Shown here in pieces: positions 1 through 8,110 of a stretch of 64,000 nucleotides of DNA. A program made the position numbers and the translations under genes. Source of the DNA: Saprospirales bacterium GYS_P2D (GTDB lineage Bacteria > Bacteroidota > Bacteroidia > Chitinophagales > Saprospiraceae); assembly GCA_009833045.1 (NCBI GenBank), contig WUUP01000002.1, forward strand, positions 186,001 to 250,000, given 5' to 3'. The notes below the pieces were generated by a model. The model was not told the DNA's origin. It did no database searches and saw only the letters and a list, made by a program, of their open reading frames with translations. Positions within the stretch are counted from its first letter, which is position 1. Each line of letters starts with the position of its first letter.

Positions 1-1
1 C

Positions 2-1975
2 AGCTGCGAATATTCTAATAATGGGTATATCGAGTTTACTATGGGCTCAGGAGACTGGCCCAATACCTATGTACAGTGGGATCATGGGCCCGGATCTCCG
101 TATACACGAGGAAATAGACCATATCGATTAGACGGGCTATCTGCGGGGACCTACTCTGTGACAGTATCTCATAGCAGCTGTGAGGTCAGAGGCACTTTCG
201 TAGTGGAGAATATCCCACAGGTTGAAGTAAACCAAGATATCACACCTCCCCAATGTGGATCGTACGATGGGCGGATAGTCGTGACCGTGAGTCCCTCAGA
301 CGACTACACCTATCAATGGAACATAGAGGACGGTGCTGATGGTCGATATTTTCGCAATGCCGGTATAGGTGTCTATGAGGTGGATATCATATCACCAGCA
401 GGCTGCATCACGACAGAGCGAATAGTCATAGACACAGTCCAGCCTGTCACTATCGAAGTGTATGAGGACTACTCTGACTGTAGTCAAAGTAAGACGCTGA
501 GAGCACGCCCCTCCTATGATGGAGGTCGACACCTACAGTATCACTGGAGTACTGGTGAGACGGAGCGAGCCTTTGATAGTGCCATCACTGTAGATGAACC
601 TGGCATCTATTGGGCCTATGGAGACAATGGTGACTGCCTGAGTGACACTATCTATTATGAAATACTATTCGATAATATCAGCTACTATGAGCTGGATACG
701 ATCATCGTGACACCTCCAGAGTGTCATGCCTCATCAGGTCGGGTGGAGTTCGTGATGGATCCTCCAGATGCCTATGATTTTTTGATAGGTCTGGATACCT
801 ATAGTCATGAGATCATAGATGATATAGCCCCAGGAGAGCATGAGGTAGAAATCTATAATCCTTCTGGATGCAGCATACTGACTACTTTCACTATGCCTAC
901 ACCTGTGGTCACTGAAGTATCGATTGACTCGGCACAGAGTACATTCGTTATATGCGAAGGGGAGAGTGCCTCCGTACATATACAGCACAATGGGGCCACA
1001 CTCAGAGATGGGGCTGGCAGAGAGCTTAGCTCACCGCTGCTACTTCCTGCTGGATCACACACGATCTATAGTGTCTCCTCCGATGGATGTAGAGATAGTA
1101 TAGAGATACAGATCGATGAAACTGTGAGCTTAGATTTTAGCTTATCATGGCTACTAGAAGATTTTCTCTGTGAACATGATGCGACAGCGATATATCCTTT
1201 TCACATCTCTGAGGATATCGGTCCAGATTGGATCATTAGTTGGAATGGTCAATTAACCGATTGGCAGTCAGAATTAAATGCTCACCCTGGTATTAACACT
1301 ATCGAGATCATTACTCCAGAGGGATGTGCCTATTATGACGAGCATGAGGTCACATCTCACGAGTTTGAAGGGACGATAGATACCACTCTATATGTAAAAG
1401 CTGGAGATATGCTACAGACCAGCATGTCACATATCGATGATGACTTCTTATGGTATATCGAGTGGACCGCCTCTGAGGAGGTAGTATGTCTCAATGATAC
1501 CTGCAATCAGATTCAAATCGTGCCAATGGATTCGTACAGCTATGAGTTTACTCTGATTGATACTTTTGGATGTATGACACTCGGAGCACTACAGGTCATC
1601 GTTGAGGAGCCTGACTCTATCATCATCGATACGATGACCGTGGATACATCGATCATGGATACTGTAATCGTAGATCCTCCTGTCATGGCAACTACTCAGT
1701 ACTACCTTCCCAACGCTATCCGCAAGGGTAGTGCACAGAATGGTGCGTTCTGCATTCATGCAAGTAGTGAAATAGTATCAGTGGAGAGTTTCTCATTATT
1801 TGATCGATGGGGAGGACGTAGAGCGCATGCCTCAGGGTTGATATCCGCAGGTCAGTTTTGTCTTGATGCTCAAGCTACAGAGGAGCTATCTACCGGCGTC
1901 TATGTCTATGCAGTGGTATTAGTGACCGATACCGGAGAGAGAGTGACAGCGACTGGAGATGTGACGGTGCTGTAG
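2..1975 (+). CDS. SprB-repeat-like secreted adhesin, 3' part, with T9SS gliding-type C-terminal domain
   Basis: The reading frame is open to the window edge, so this is the C-terminal part of a longer protein. At least three repeats of about 85 residues share a PP-x-C start, a G-R-I/V strand, an A/P-G-x-Y/H-E-V turn and a closing P-S/A-G-C, which resembles SprB-type repeats of gliding adhesins. The last 91 residues (from about 1700) follow the gliding motility-associated C-terminal plan: YLPNAI, then SLFDRWGG, then STGVYVYAV. That domain is the type B signal for export by the type IX secretion system. The protein is therefore expected to be a large cell-surface or secreted adhesin. Cysteine pairs inside the repeats suggest disulfides. 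The exact length and N-terminus lie outside the window. Confidence 0.85.
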   Translation, partial: SCEYSNNGYIEFTMGSGDWPNTYVQWDHGPGSPYTRGNRPYRLDGLSAGTYSVTVSHSSCEVRGTFVVENIPQVEVNQDITPPQCGSYDGRIVVTVSPSDDYTYQWNIEDGADGRYFRNAGIGVYEVDIISPAGCITTERIVIDTVQPVTIEVYEDYSDCSQSKTLRARPSYDGGRHLQYHWSTGETERAFDSAITVDEPGIYWAYGDNGDCLSDTIYYEILFDNISYYELDTIIVTPPECHASSGRVEFVMDPPDAYDFLIGLDTYSHEIIDDIAPGEHEVEIYNPSGCSILTTFTMPTPVVTEVSIDSAQSTFVICEGESASVHIQHNGATLRDGAGRELSSPLLLPAGSHTIYSVSSDGCRDSIEIQIDETVSLDFSLSWLLEDFLCEHDATAIYPFHISEDIGPDWIISWNGQLTDWQSELNAHPGINTIEIITPEGCAYYDEHEVTSHEFEGTIDTTLYVKAGDMLQTSMSHIDDDFLWYIEWTASEEVVCLNDTCNQIQIVPMDSYSYEFTLIDTFGCMTLGALQVIVEEPDSIIIDTMTVDTSIMDTVIVDPPVMATTQYYLPNAIRKGSAQNGAFCIHASSEIVSVESFSLFDRWGGRRAHASGLISAGQFCLDAQATEELSTGVYVYAVVLVTDTGERVTATGDVTVL

Positions 1976-2083
1976 GGGAGGGAAGTAATTCCTAAATTGC
2001 CAGAACCAGAGATACAATTTAAACAAGGAGCAGTATTAACACCACAGCAACTATATGAAGCAAGAAACCCAATTAGGCCGTGA
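1976..2083 (+). pseudogene. Start-less 3' gene remnant in frame after the adhesin stop
   Basis: Directly after the TAG stop of the adhesin the same frame stays open for 35 codons and ends at TGA 2081-2083. It has no usable start. The peptide looks like a protein end (LPEPEIQF, then LTPQQLYEARNPIRP) and is AT-rich like the genes that follow, not like the adhesin. The likeliest reading is the tail of a gene cut off when the AT-rich block was joined here. Extra C-terminal coding of the adhesin broken by a new stop is less likely, because the T9SS domain before the stop is complete. Confidence 0.4.
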
Positions 2084-2444
2084 TATTTTAAAAACAATTG
2101 GGAGCATGCTGTTCCTATTCTCAGTTATTATGATCATAAATCTCAATAAGTATGGATTTGATAGGAGAAATGGTGTGGTATACAAACAAACTATTGATTT
2201 AAATAGTGATCATCAATATGTCATTGTAGACTTCAAGGAATCTGAATATAGTGGTCGATATGTTTTAAATGATACAATAAGATTACCTTATTGCCTTACT
2301 CATAAAGGATTACCAGAATTAATTGATGTTGACAGTATCATGGCAGGAGATATTTGGTCTTTTCGGGCCAAGTCAAGATCTGTACTGATTAAACGTAACG
2401 AAAGAATAATATATAAATGCAATAATGCAGACTACAAGATATAA
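2055..2444 (+). CDS. Hypothetical membrane-anchored protein, 129 aa
   Basis: No family recognised. One hydrophobic segment at about residues 12-30 is followed by a polar, probably extracytoplasmic, domain of about 95 residues with beta-like spacing. The start overlaps the end of the remnant frame at 1976-2083, and the 3' end overlaps the next gene by 20 bases, so the two orphan genes are probably translated together. The gene is visibly more AT-rich than the adhesin upstream and the aminotransferase downstream, which suggests transfer. The pair could be immunity-type membrane proteins left from a toxin locus, but nothing in the sequence proves that. Confidence 0.6.
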   Translation: MKQETQLGRDILKTIGSMLFLFSVIMIINLNKYGFDRRNGVVYKQTIDLNSDHQYVIVDFKESEYSGRYVLNDTIRLPYCLTHKGLPELIDVDSIMAGDIWSFRAKSRSVLIKRNERIIYKCNNADYKI

Positions 2445-2844
2445 GCAGTTTTTATTTGAATTAGATATTGAATTAGACGAATTCTTTACAGAGAAATTAA
2501 GAAATTACTTAGAGAAGAAATCAAGCAAAATTAGCGTAGTACAAAAATCTTGCATATTCGAAAAACGAGTATTTTCTTTAAGTAAGGATGTTCCCGACTC
2601 GTTTTCACCGAATTTTAAGTTTCTTAAAAACAATGGCAAGTACAGAATAAAATTGATACCCAAGAAAGCTACTATTCTTTTTTCTATAGTAACACTAATG
2701 TTACTATTGTTGGATATAGTACAGTTTAGTGATCGAAAAATCATGGAACGGCCTTTGCTGCTATTTATAATTTTGAGCGTCTATATTTCCTTTGGTTATT
2801 TATCAGGCCGTAAGGAAATAAAGAAAATAATTTCGAGTATTTGA
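2425..2844 (+). CDS. Hypothetical protein with two C-terminal membrane segments, 139 aa
   Basis: No family recognised. The first 85 residues are charged and probably cytoplasmic. Two hydrophobic segments follow, at about residues 84-100 and 110-126, and a short basic tail ends the protein, so this is probably a small inner-membrane protein with both ends inside. It overlaps the previous gene by 20 bases in another frame and shares its low GC content. A copy of the dispersed palindromic repeat begins only 4 bases after the stop codon. Confidence 0.6.
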   Translation: MQTTRYKQFLFELDIELDEFFTEKLRNYLEKKSSKISVVQKSCIFEKRVFSLSKDVPDSFSPNFKFLKNNGKYRIKLIPKKATILFSIVTLMLLLLDIVQFSDRKIMERPLLLFIILSVYISFGYLSGRKEIKKIISSI

Positions 2845-2847
2845 GTT

Positions 2848-2887
2848 CGCAGCGAGATCTGCCAAATTTTTGAAATTTGGTTTATCT
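2848..2887 (+). repeat. Dispersed palindromic repeat, copy 1
   Basis: The core AGATCTGCCAAATTT is followed after three bases by an imperfect inverted copy ending in ATCT. The first 24 bases (2848-2871) are identical to copy 2 at 3084-3107, and a 20-base core (2851-2870) is also present, inverted, in copy 3 near 60442-60461. The element can form a hairpin in RNA or single-stranded DNA. It resembles REP-type dispersed repeats rather than a terminator, since no T-run follows the stem. Confidence 0.75.
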
Positions 2888-3007
2888 GGTGAAGGGCTCA
2901 AGGGTAAAATGATCCTTTATTTCTGCTTTCGAACCCTCCGCCCTTCGGGCACCTCCCTTAAAATGGAGGACATGTTATGCCCTTGATTTTTCACTTGAAA
3001 ACCAAAT
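2875..3007 (+). other. Nested inverted-repeat element, candidate structured RNA or mobile-element remnant
   Basis: Three levels of pairing nest inside one another. The outer arms ATTTGGTTT (2875-2883) and AAACCAAAT (2999-3007) pair perfectly, supported by GTGA (2889-2892) with TCAC (2991-2994). A middle stem pairs TCAAGGG (2898-2904) with CCCTTGA (2980-2986). Inside are two hairpins, GCCC-TTC-GGGC (2940-2950) and CCTCC/GGAGG (2952-2969). The element sits between two direct copies of the palindromic repeat. No protein is supported here. The short open frame over 2977-3174 merely translates the repeat. Confidence 0.5.
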
Positions 3008-3083
3008 GTACCATACTTCTTTTTCAAGAGAAGGACAGGAGGATGAGTTCGATGGCTGATACTTGGAAAAGAGCGGACGAAAT

Positions 3084-3122
3084 CGCAGCGAGATCTGCCA
3101 AATTTTTAAATTTTGGTAGATC
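3084..3122 (+). repeat. Dispersed palindromic repeat, copy 2
   Basis: Direct copy of the repeat at 2848, starting 236 bases after it, with 24 identical leading bases and a slightly different right arm (TTTGGTAGATC, 3112-3122). Together the copies bracket the structured element at 2875-3007. The stretch 2845-3203 contains no supported gene. Confidence 0.75.
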
Positions 3123-3203
3123 AGAGGTACATGTTACGTTAATACAGAGAAAAAGAGAATACTTGGTCTTTTAAAACTATCCTTACTTTAGACAACAAAA
3201 AAG

Positions 3204-4355
3204 ATGCGCTGTCAAAAAGATAAATTTGATCTCGATCAGGAAGTGAGTTATCTCAATGGTGCCTATATGTCGCCACTCCTTAGATCAGCAATAGAGGCAG
3301 GATATAGTGGAGTGGATATGAAGAGAAGACCCTATGAGATCTCTATACCCGACTTCTTTGATCCAGCGGAGCAACTCAAAGCTCAATATGCCGAGATCCT
3401 AAACATCTTAAATCCACATCAGATAGCCTTGACTCCATCCGTATCTTACGGACTGGCTAATGCAGCGAATAATATTCACATTCCGAAAGGAAAGAATAAG
3501 ATCATCGTACTGGAAGAACAGTTCCCCAGTAACTACTACATCTGGGCTGATTTAGCTAAGAAACATGATCTCAGGATCGAAACAGTCGGACCTACTGAAC
3601 CAGCTAACAGAGGGGCCACTTGGAATCAGAATATCCTGAGCGCCATAGATGACTCCACACTCCTCGTGGCGATGTGTCACGCTCATTGGGCAGATGGGAC
3701 ATTATTCGATCTGGTAGCGATAGGAGAACGCTGCCGAGCGCATGACGCACTACTGATCATAGATGGGACGCAGTCTTTTGGCGCTCTGCCATATGATCAG
3801 GCTGAGGTACAGGCAGATATCATCGCTGCTGCTGGGTATAAATGGCTGATGGGTCCATACGCTTTGGGATTTTGTTATTTCAGTGAGGCATTTTTAGATG
3901 GTCATCCCATAGAGATGAGCTGGATCAATCGGAAAGACAGCCAAGACTTCAAGAATCTCGTAAACTATAAGACCGAATACCGTTCTGGTGCCCAACGCTA
4001 CGAGATGGGCGAAGCGGCTAATTTCATCAATATTCCTATTGCCTTAGCGGGCACCACTCAAATACTTGAGTGGGGCGTAGATCAGATACAGTCATACAGC
4101 ACTGAGCTACTGACTCCCTATCTGGATCGGCTAATAGAGCTTGGGCTAATTATAGAAGATAGCCAGTACAGGACAGATCACTTATTTGGCATCCGAATAC
4201 CAGATGACTCGATGTCACTCATACAGCAGCGCTGTGAAGAGGCGGATATCAAGGTCTCCTATAGAGGCGATGCGATACGAGTATCGCTGCATGTGTACAA
4301 TGAACCTAAAGATCTGGATAAACTATATGAAGTACTGAGCAGCGTATACGCATAG
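3204..4355 (+). CDS. Aminotransferase class V-fold PLP-dependent enzyme
   Basis: A fold-type I PLP enzyme of 383 residues, related to cysteine desulfurases, kynureninases and isopenicillin-N epimerase-like proteins. The PLP lysine is K213 in AAGYKWLMGPYALG, and D187 in IIDGTQSFGA would bind the pyridine nitrogen. The H-x-x-x-x-G-T-L-F-D segment at 161-169 is typical of the family. The substrate cannot be told from sequence. It lacks the catalytic cysteine loop expected of a desulfurase, so transamination, racemisation or lyase chemistry on a small amino compound is more likely. The gene stands alone between the repeat cluster and transketolase. Its base composition is like the core genome. 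Confidence 0.8.
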   Translation: MRCQKDKFDLDQEVSYLNGAYMSPLLRSAIEAGYSGVDMKRRPYEISIPDFFDPAEQLKAQYAEILNILNPHQIALTPSVSYGLANAANNIHIPKGKNKIIVLEEQFPSNYYIWADLAKKHDLRIETVGPTEPANRGATWNQNILSAIDDSTLLVAMCHAHWADGTLFDLVAIGERCRAHDALLIIDGTQSFGALPYDQAEVQADIIAAAGYKWLMGPYALGFCYFSEAFLDGHPIEMSWINRKDSQDFKNLVNYKTEYRSGAQRYEMGEAANFINIPIALAGTTQILEWGVDQIQSYSTELLTPYLDRLIELGLIIEDSQYRTDHLFGIRIPDDSMSLIQQRCEEADIKVSYRGDAIRVSLHVYNEPKDLDKLYEVLSSVYA

Positions 4356-4570
4356 GGTATGAAACATAATTAACCATTAAATGGACAATATTACCCCGTA
4401 GATGTAAATAGTTCAATTTTCAAGACAATTGAGCAACAAATAGAGATATAGAATTACCCAAAAACGATTTAGAAACTCTTTCTTTGTGGCATAAAAATAA
4501 AAGCAGTTTTGACGAAAGTCTACTCATCAGGCCTACGTCATAGCTGCAAAATCGGTACAAAAACTAAAGC
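4356..4570. other. Intergenic region upstream of transketolase
   Basis: This 215-base gap has no supported gene. It carries a weak hairpin, TCAATT/AATTGA, around 4412-4432, without a T-run. No clear TAnnTTTG box was found near the transketolase start. Confidence 0.4.
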
Positions 4571-6598
4571 ATGTCTAAACAAGCAATATCCATGAGAGCC
4601 GCTGACAACATCAGACTACTATCAGCAGCCATGGTAGAACAAGCTAACTCTGGTCACCCTGGTGGCCCAATGGGTGGTGCAGACTTCATGCACATCCTAT
4701 ACTCCGAATTTCTCAACTACGACCCAAGTGATATGAACTGGGCGATGAGAGATCGATTTTTCCTCGATGCAGGTCATATGAGCGCTATGCTTTACAGCAC
4801 ACTTGGACTGACGGGCAACTATAGCATGGAGGATCTCAAAAACTTCAGACAGTGGGGTAGTGTCACTCCTGGACACCCTGAGATCGATGTCGCTCGAGGT
4901 ATTGAGAATACTTCTGGACCACTCGGTCTGGGACATGCTTTTGGTATCGGAGCAGCCATCGCAGAGCGATTCTTGGCAGCGAGATTTGGTGAGGTAGTAG
5001 AGCACAAGACCTATATCTACATCTCAGATGGAGGTGTCCAAGAAGAGATATCTCAAGGTGCCGGACGTATTGCAGGATATTTGGGGCTCGGCAATATCGT
5101 CATGTTTTATGATGCGAATGATATACAGCTCTCTACCGAGGTAGATGAAGTGACTCACGAGGATACGGCTAAAAAATATGAAGCCTGGGACTGGCATGTA
5201 GTCACTATCGATGGTAATGATCATGATGCGCTCCGCAAAGCGATACAGGCAGGTATCGACGAGACCGGTAAACCAACCCTCATCATAGGTAAGACCCTCA
5301 TGGGGAAAGGTATCCGTGATGCTCAGGGCAATCTGTACGAAGGTAGAGTGGAGTTTCATGGTAAGCCATTAGGCAATTCGACGGCTTCGTATCCTGAGAC
5401 TATCAAAGGACTCGGTGGAGATCCAGAATCACCATTTGCGATTTTTGAAGATGTACAGGAGTACTATGACGAAGTCCTCAAAGCCAAGAAAAATGCAGCT
5501 CAGACCAGAAAAGAAGCTTTCGCTAAATGGGAAAAAGACCATGAAGGTTTAGCTGAAAAGCTAAAAAGCTTCCTAAGTGGAGAGCTACCATATATCGACT
5601 GGGATAGCATCGATCAAAAGGATAATGTGGCAACACGAAATGCCTCGTCTGCTGTACTATCATATCTCGCAGATCATGTAGAGAATATGATCGTATCGTC
5701 AGCGGATCTATCTAATAGTGATAAAACGGATGGCTTCCTCAAAAAGACGACTGCCTTCAAAAAAGGAGATTTCTCAGGCGCCTTTCTACAGGCTGGTGTC
5801 GCTGAGCTCACTATGGCAGCACTATGCGTCGGGATGTCGCTACATGGTGGTGTGATCCCTGTGTGTGCTACTTTCTTTGCATTCAGCGATTATATGAAGC
5901 CTGCACTCCGTGTAGCTGCGCTCATGGAGCAAAACACAATCTTCCTCTGGACGCATGATGCCTTCAGAGTAGGGGAGGATGGCCCTACACACCAGCCGAT
6001 CGAGCAGGAGGCACAGCTGAGACTATTAGAAAAGCTCAAGAATCATAGTGGACACAATAGCTTCTTAGCCTTGCGCCCTGCAGATGGACCTGAGACAACG
6101 GTAGCCTGGAAGCTCGCATTGACTAACCAGCACTCACCCACAGGACTCATCCTATCGAGACAAAATATCCCTAACATCGAAGTGCCCAACAGGAAGGCAC
6201 AAGCAGAGAATGCTATCAACGGAGGCTATGTCGTCTACGAGAGTGCACTCAAACCCGATATCGTGCTCATAGCTAATGGCTCAGAGGTATCGACGCTCAT
6301 GAGTGCCACTGCTCAGCTCGAGGCTGATGGTATCAACTGTCGAGTCGTATCTGTACCAAGCGAAGGCTTGTTCAGACGTACAGAGGGAGAGTATCAAGAG
6401 AGTGTGCTACCTGCGGGAGTAGCGAGATTTGGTCTTACAGCAGGTCTACCTGTCAGCCTCGAAGGTCTCGTCGGCCATCAAGGTAAAGTGTGGGGCTTAG
6501 ATCACTTTGGCTATAGTGCGCCGTATACAGTACTTGACGAGAAATTTGGATTCACCGCCGAAAATGTGGTCAAACAAGTGAAAGAGATCTTAGGATAG
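4571..6598 (+). CDS. tkt: Transketolase
   Basis: Thiamine-diphosphate enzyme of the non-oxidative pentose phosphate pathway that moves two-carbon units between ketose and aldose phosphates. The 675-residue length is full. Visible features are the N-terminal GHPGGPMG loop (28-35), the conserved GPLGLGHAFG stretch (116-125), the ThDP/Mg site SDGGVQEE...ND (152-184, with SDG in place of the more usual GDG), and the pyrimidine-domain glutamate region around WTHDAFRVGEDGPTHQP. The C-terminal domain is complete. It is a single-gene unit closed by an intrinsic terminator at 6623-6659. Confidence 0.95.
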   Translation: MSKQAISMRAADNIRLLSAAMVEQANSGHPGGPMGGADFMHILYSEFLNYDPSDMNWAMRDRFFLDAGHMSAMLYSTLGLTGNYSMEDLKNFRQWGSVTPGHPEIDVARGIENTSGPLGLGHAFGIGAAIAERFLAARFGEVVEHKTYIYISDGGVQEEISQGAGRIAGYLGLGNIVMFYDANDIQLSTEVDEVTHEDTAKKYEAWDWHVVTIDGNDHDALRKAIQAGIDETGKPTLIIGKTLMGKGIRDAQGNLYEGRVEFHGKPLGNSTASYPETIKGLGGDPESPFAIFEDVQEYYDEVLKAKKNAAQTRKEAFAKWEKDHEGLAEKLKSFLSGELPYIDWDSIDQKDNVATRNASSAVLSYLADHVENMIVSSADLSNSDKTDGFLKKTTAFKKGDFSGAFLQAGVAELTMAALCVGMSLHGGVIPVCATFFAFSDYMKPALRVAALMEQNTIFLWTHDAFRVGEDGPTHQPIEQEAQLRLLEKLKNHSGHNSFLALRPADGPETTVAWKLALTNQHSPTGLILSRQNIPNIEVPNRKAQAENAINGGYVVYESALKPDIVLIANGSEVSTLMSATAQLEADGINCRVVSVPSEGLFRRTEGEYQESVLPAGVARFGLTAGLPVSLEGLVGHQGKVWGLDHFGYSAPYTVLDEKFGFTAENVVKQVKEILG

Positions 6599-6622
6599 AT
6601 AAATCCTATGTAAAATAATCTT

Positions 6623-6659
6623 AAAGGCTTTTCTGATTGATTTCAGAAAGGCCTTTTTT
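6623..6659 (+). terminator. Intrinsic terminator after transketolase
   Basis: The hairpin arms AAAGGC-TTTTCTGA and TCAGAAA-GGCCTTT are separated by a short loop and run into TTTTTT. Confidence 0.85.
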
Positions 6660-6770
6660 GATTACATTGATGAATACAATTTATTTGTGATTTTCTCAAT
6701 AAACAGTAGGTGACTATCAAAGCACACTGTGTCATTGAGATATCTACCTTTTATAACAAAGTGCGAAACA

Positions 6771-7907
6771 ATGAAAATACTGGCGATTGACGACCAACCT
6801 CTCATTCTGAAATCTATTACTCACAAGTTGGGCAAGGCAGGATTTGATGTACATACTGCCGAGAGTGGGGCAGAGGGACTAAAAAAGTATGACGAGGAGC
6901 ATCCAGATCTCATCATAGTCGATCTGAACATGCCTAATATGAACGGATTCGAATTTATCGAAGAAGTCAGGAATGTCAGAAATGACAGTGTTCCTATAAT
7001 AGTCATGTCAGGCGAAGAAGAAGAGACTAAGATCGTCGATGCTTTCAATATGGGAGTAGATGACTACATCCAAAAACCTGTAGGCATTAATGAATTAGTC
7101 GTGAGAGTGAAGCGTATCCTACGTATGCCGATGGATAAAATGCCAGCGAGATATATCGACTCAAGCTCTAAGATCCATAAAAACGTAGTGGCGGTCATCA
7201 TACCATGCTACAATGAAGAAAAACGACTTCGATCAGCTGAGTTTACAAAATTCGTCGAGTCAAATCACGGATATCAACTTTGTTTTGTGAATGATGGTAG
7301 CAAGGATAACACCCTCGAAGTACTAAAAGACCTGCAAAAAGGTCATGAAGACTATATAACGGTATATGACTGTGAGAAAAATGGAGGTAAGGCCGAGGCC
7401 GTCCGTCAGGGAATGCTACATATGCTTAAAGACCCACAAGTAGACTATGTAGGCTTTTTGGATGCCGATCTCTCTACTAATTTTGCGGACTTTGAAGATC
7501 TCGTATCTACGATATCAGAAGGGGAGTTCAAAATAGTCAGTGGCTCACGGATCACCCGTATGGGAGCTAATATTGCGAAAGAGTCATCACGAGAGATTAT
7601 ATCACTCACCATTAATAAGATCATACAGAAAATACTGGGTATGCCTTTCAAGGATACGCAGTGTGGAGCTAAGATATTCACTCGTGATGCCGCTGAGTAC
7701 GCATTCTCAAAATCATTCTTGACCGCATGGCTTTTTGATGTAGAGATATTCATGCGTATGAAAAAGCTCTATGGCAAAGAAACTGAAAAGTATCTCTGTG
7801 AGCAGCCACTAAAGAGATGGGTTCATGAAGATGGAAGTAAGCTCTCGATGAAGGATTCGATCAAGATCGTATTCCAGATCTTTCAGATCGCCGTCTCATA
7901 CAAATAA
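6771..7907 (+). CDS. Response-regulator receiver fused to a family 2 glycosyltransferase
   Basis: A 378-residue two-domain protein. Residues 1-118 form a CheY-like receiver with the acidic pair D7-D8, phosphoacceptor D51 in LIIVDLNMPNMNG, S80 and K102 in QKP. Residues 138-345 form a GT2 nucleotide-sugar transferase of the dolichyl-phosphate mannose synthase type, with VVAVIIPCYNEE, FVNDGSKDN and the metal-binding D231-A-D233. No strong membrane anchor is seen. All receiver residues needed for phosphorylation are present, so sugar transfer may be switched by a histidine kinase that is not in this window. The ATG at 6771 fits the receiver start; a GTG 42 bases upstream is possible but adds residues foreign to the domain. 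A terminator follows. Confidence 0.88.
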   Translation: MKILAIDDQPLILKSITHKLGKAGFDVHTAESGAEGLKKYDEEHPDLIIVDLNMPNMNGFEFIEEVRNVRNDSVPIIVMSGEEEETKIVDAFNMGVDDYIQKPVGINELVVRVKRILRMPMDKMPARYIDSSSKIHKNVVAVIIPCYNEEKRLRSAEFTKFVESNHGYQLCFVNDGSKDNTLEVLKDLQKGHEDYITVYDCEKNGGKAEAVRQGMLHMLKDPQVDYVGFLDADLSTNFADFEDLVSTISEGEFKIVSGSRITRMGANIAKESSREIISLTINKIIQKILGMPFKDTQCGAKIFTRDAAEYAFSKSFLTAWLFDVEIFMRMKKLYGKETEKYLCEQPLKRWVHEDGSKLSMKDSIKIVFQIFQIAVSYK

Positions 7908-7934
7908 AAAGAAAAGCAGGACAAATATTATCAG

Positions 7935-7968
7935 AGCCGATTTCTCGTCAAGAGGAGTCGGCTTTTTA
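7935..7968 (+). terminator. Intrinsic terminator after the receiver-glycosyltransferase gene
   Basis: AGCCGATTTCTC pairs with GAGGAGTCGGCT, including two G-T pairs, and runs into TTTTTATTTTTT. Confidence 0.8.
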
Positions 7969-8110
7969 TTTTTTCAGTAGTCATACACAAAGAGCCTGAA
8001 GTGTTATGACAGCTCTCACAAAGATGAGGGTACAAAATATCACGAGGATGCGAAGTGGTTAATAACAGAATCTTCTATTTAACATAATATATATTATAGG
8101 CCTTATTCGA

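Noticed and set aside
2977-3174. 65-codon plus-strand frame
   Set aside because: It mostly translates the palindromic repeat and the structured element; no start signal or family.
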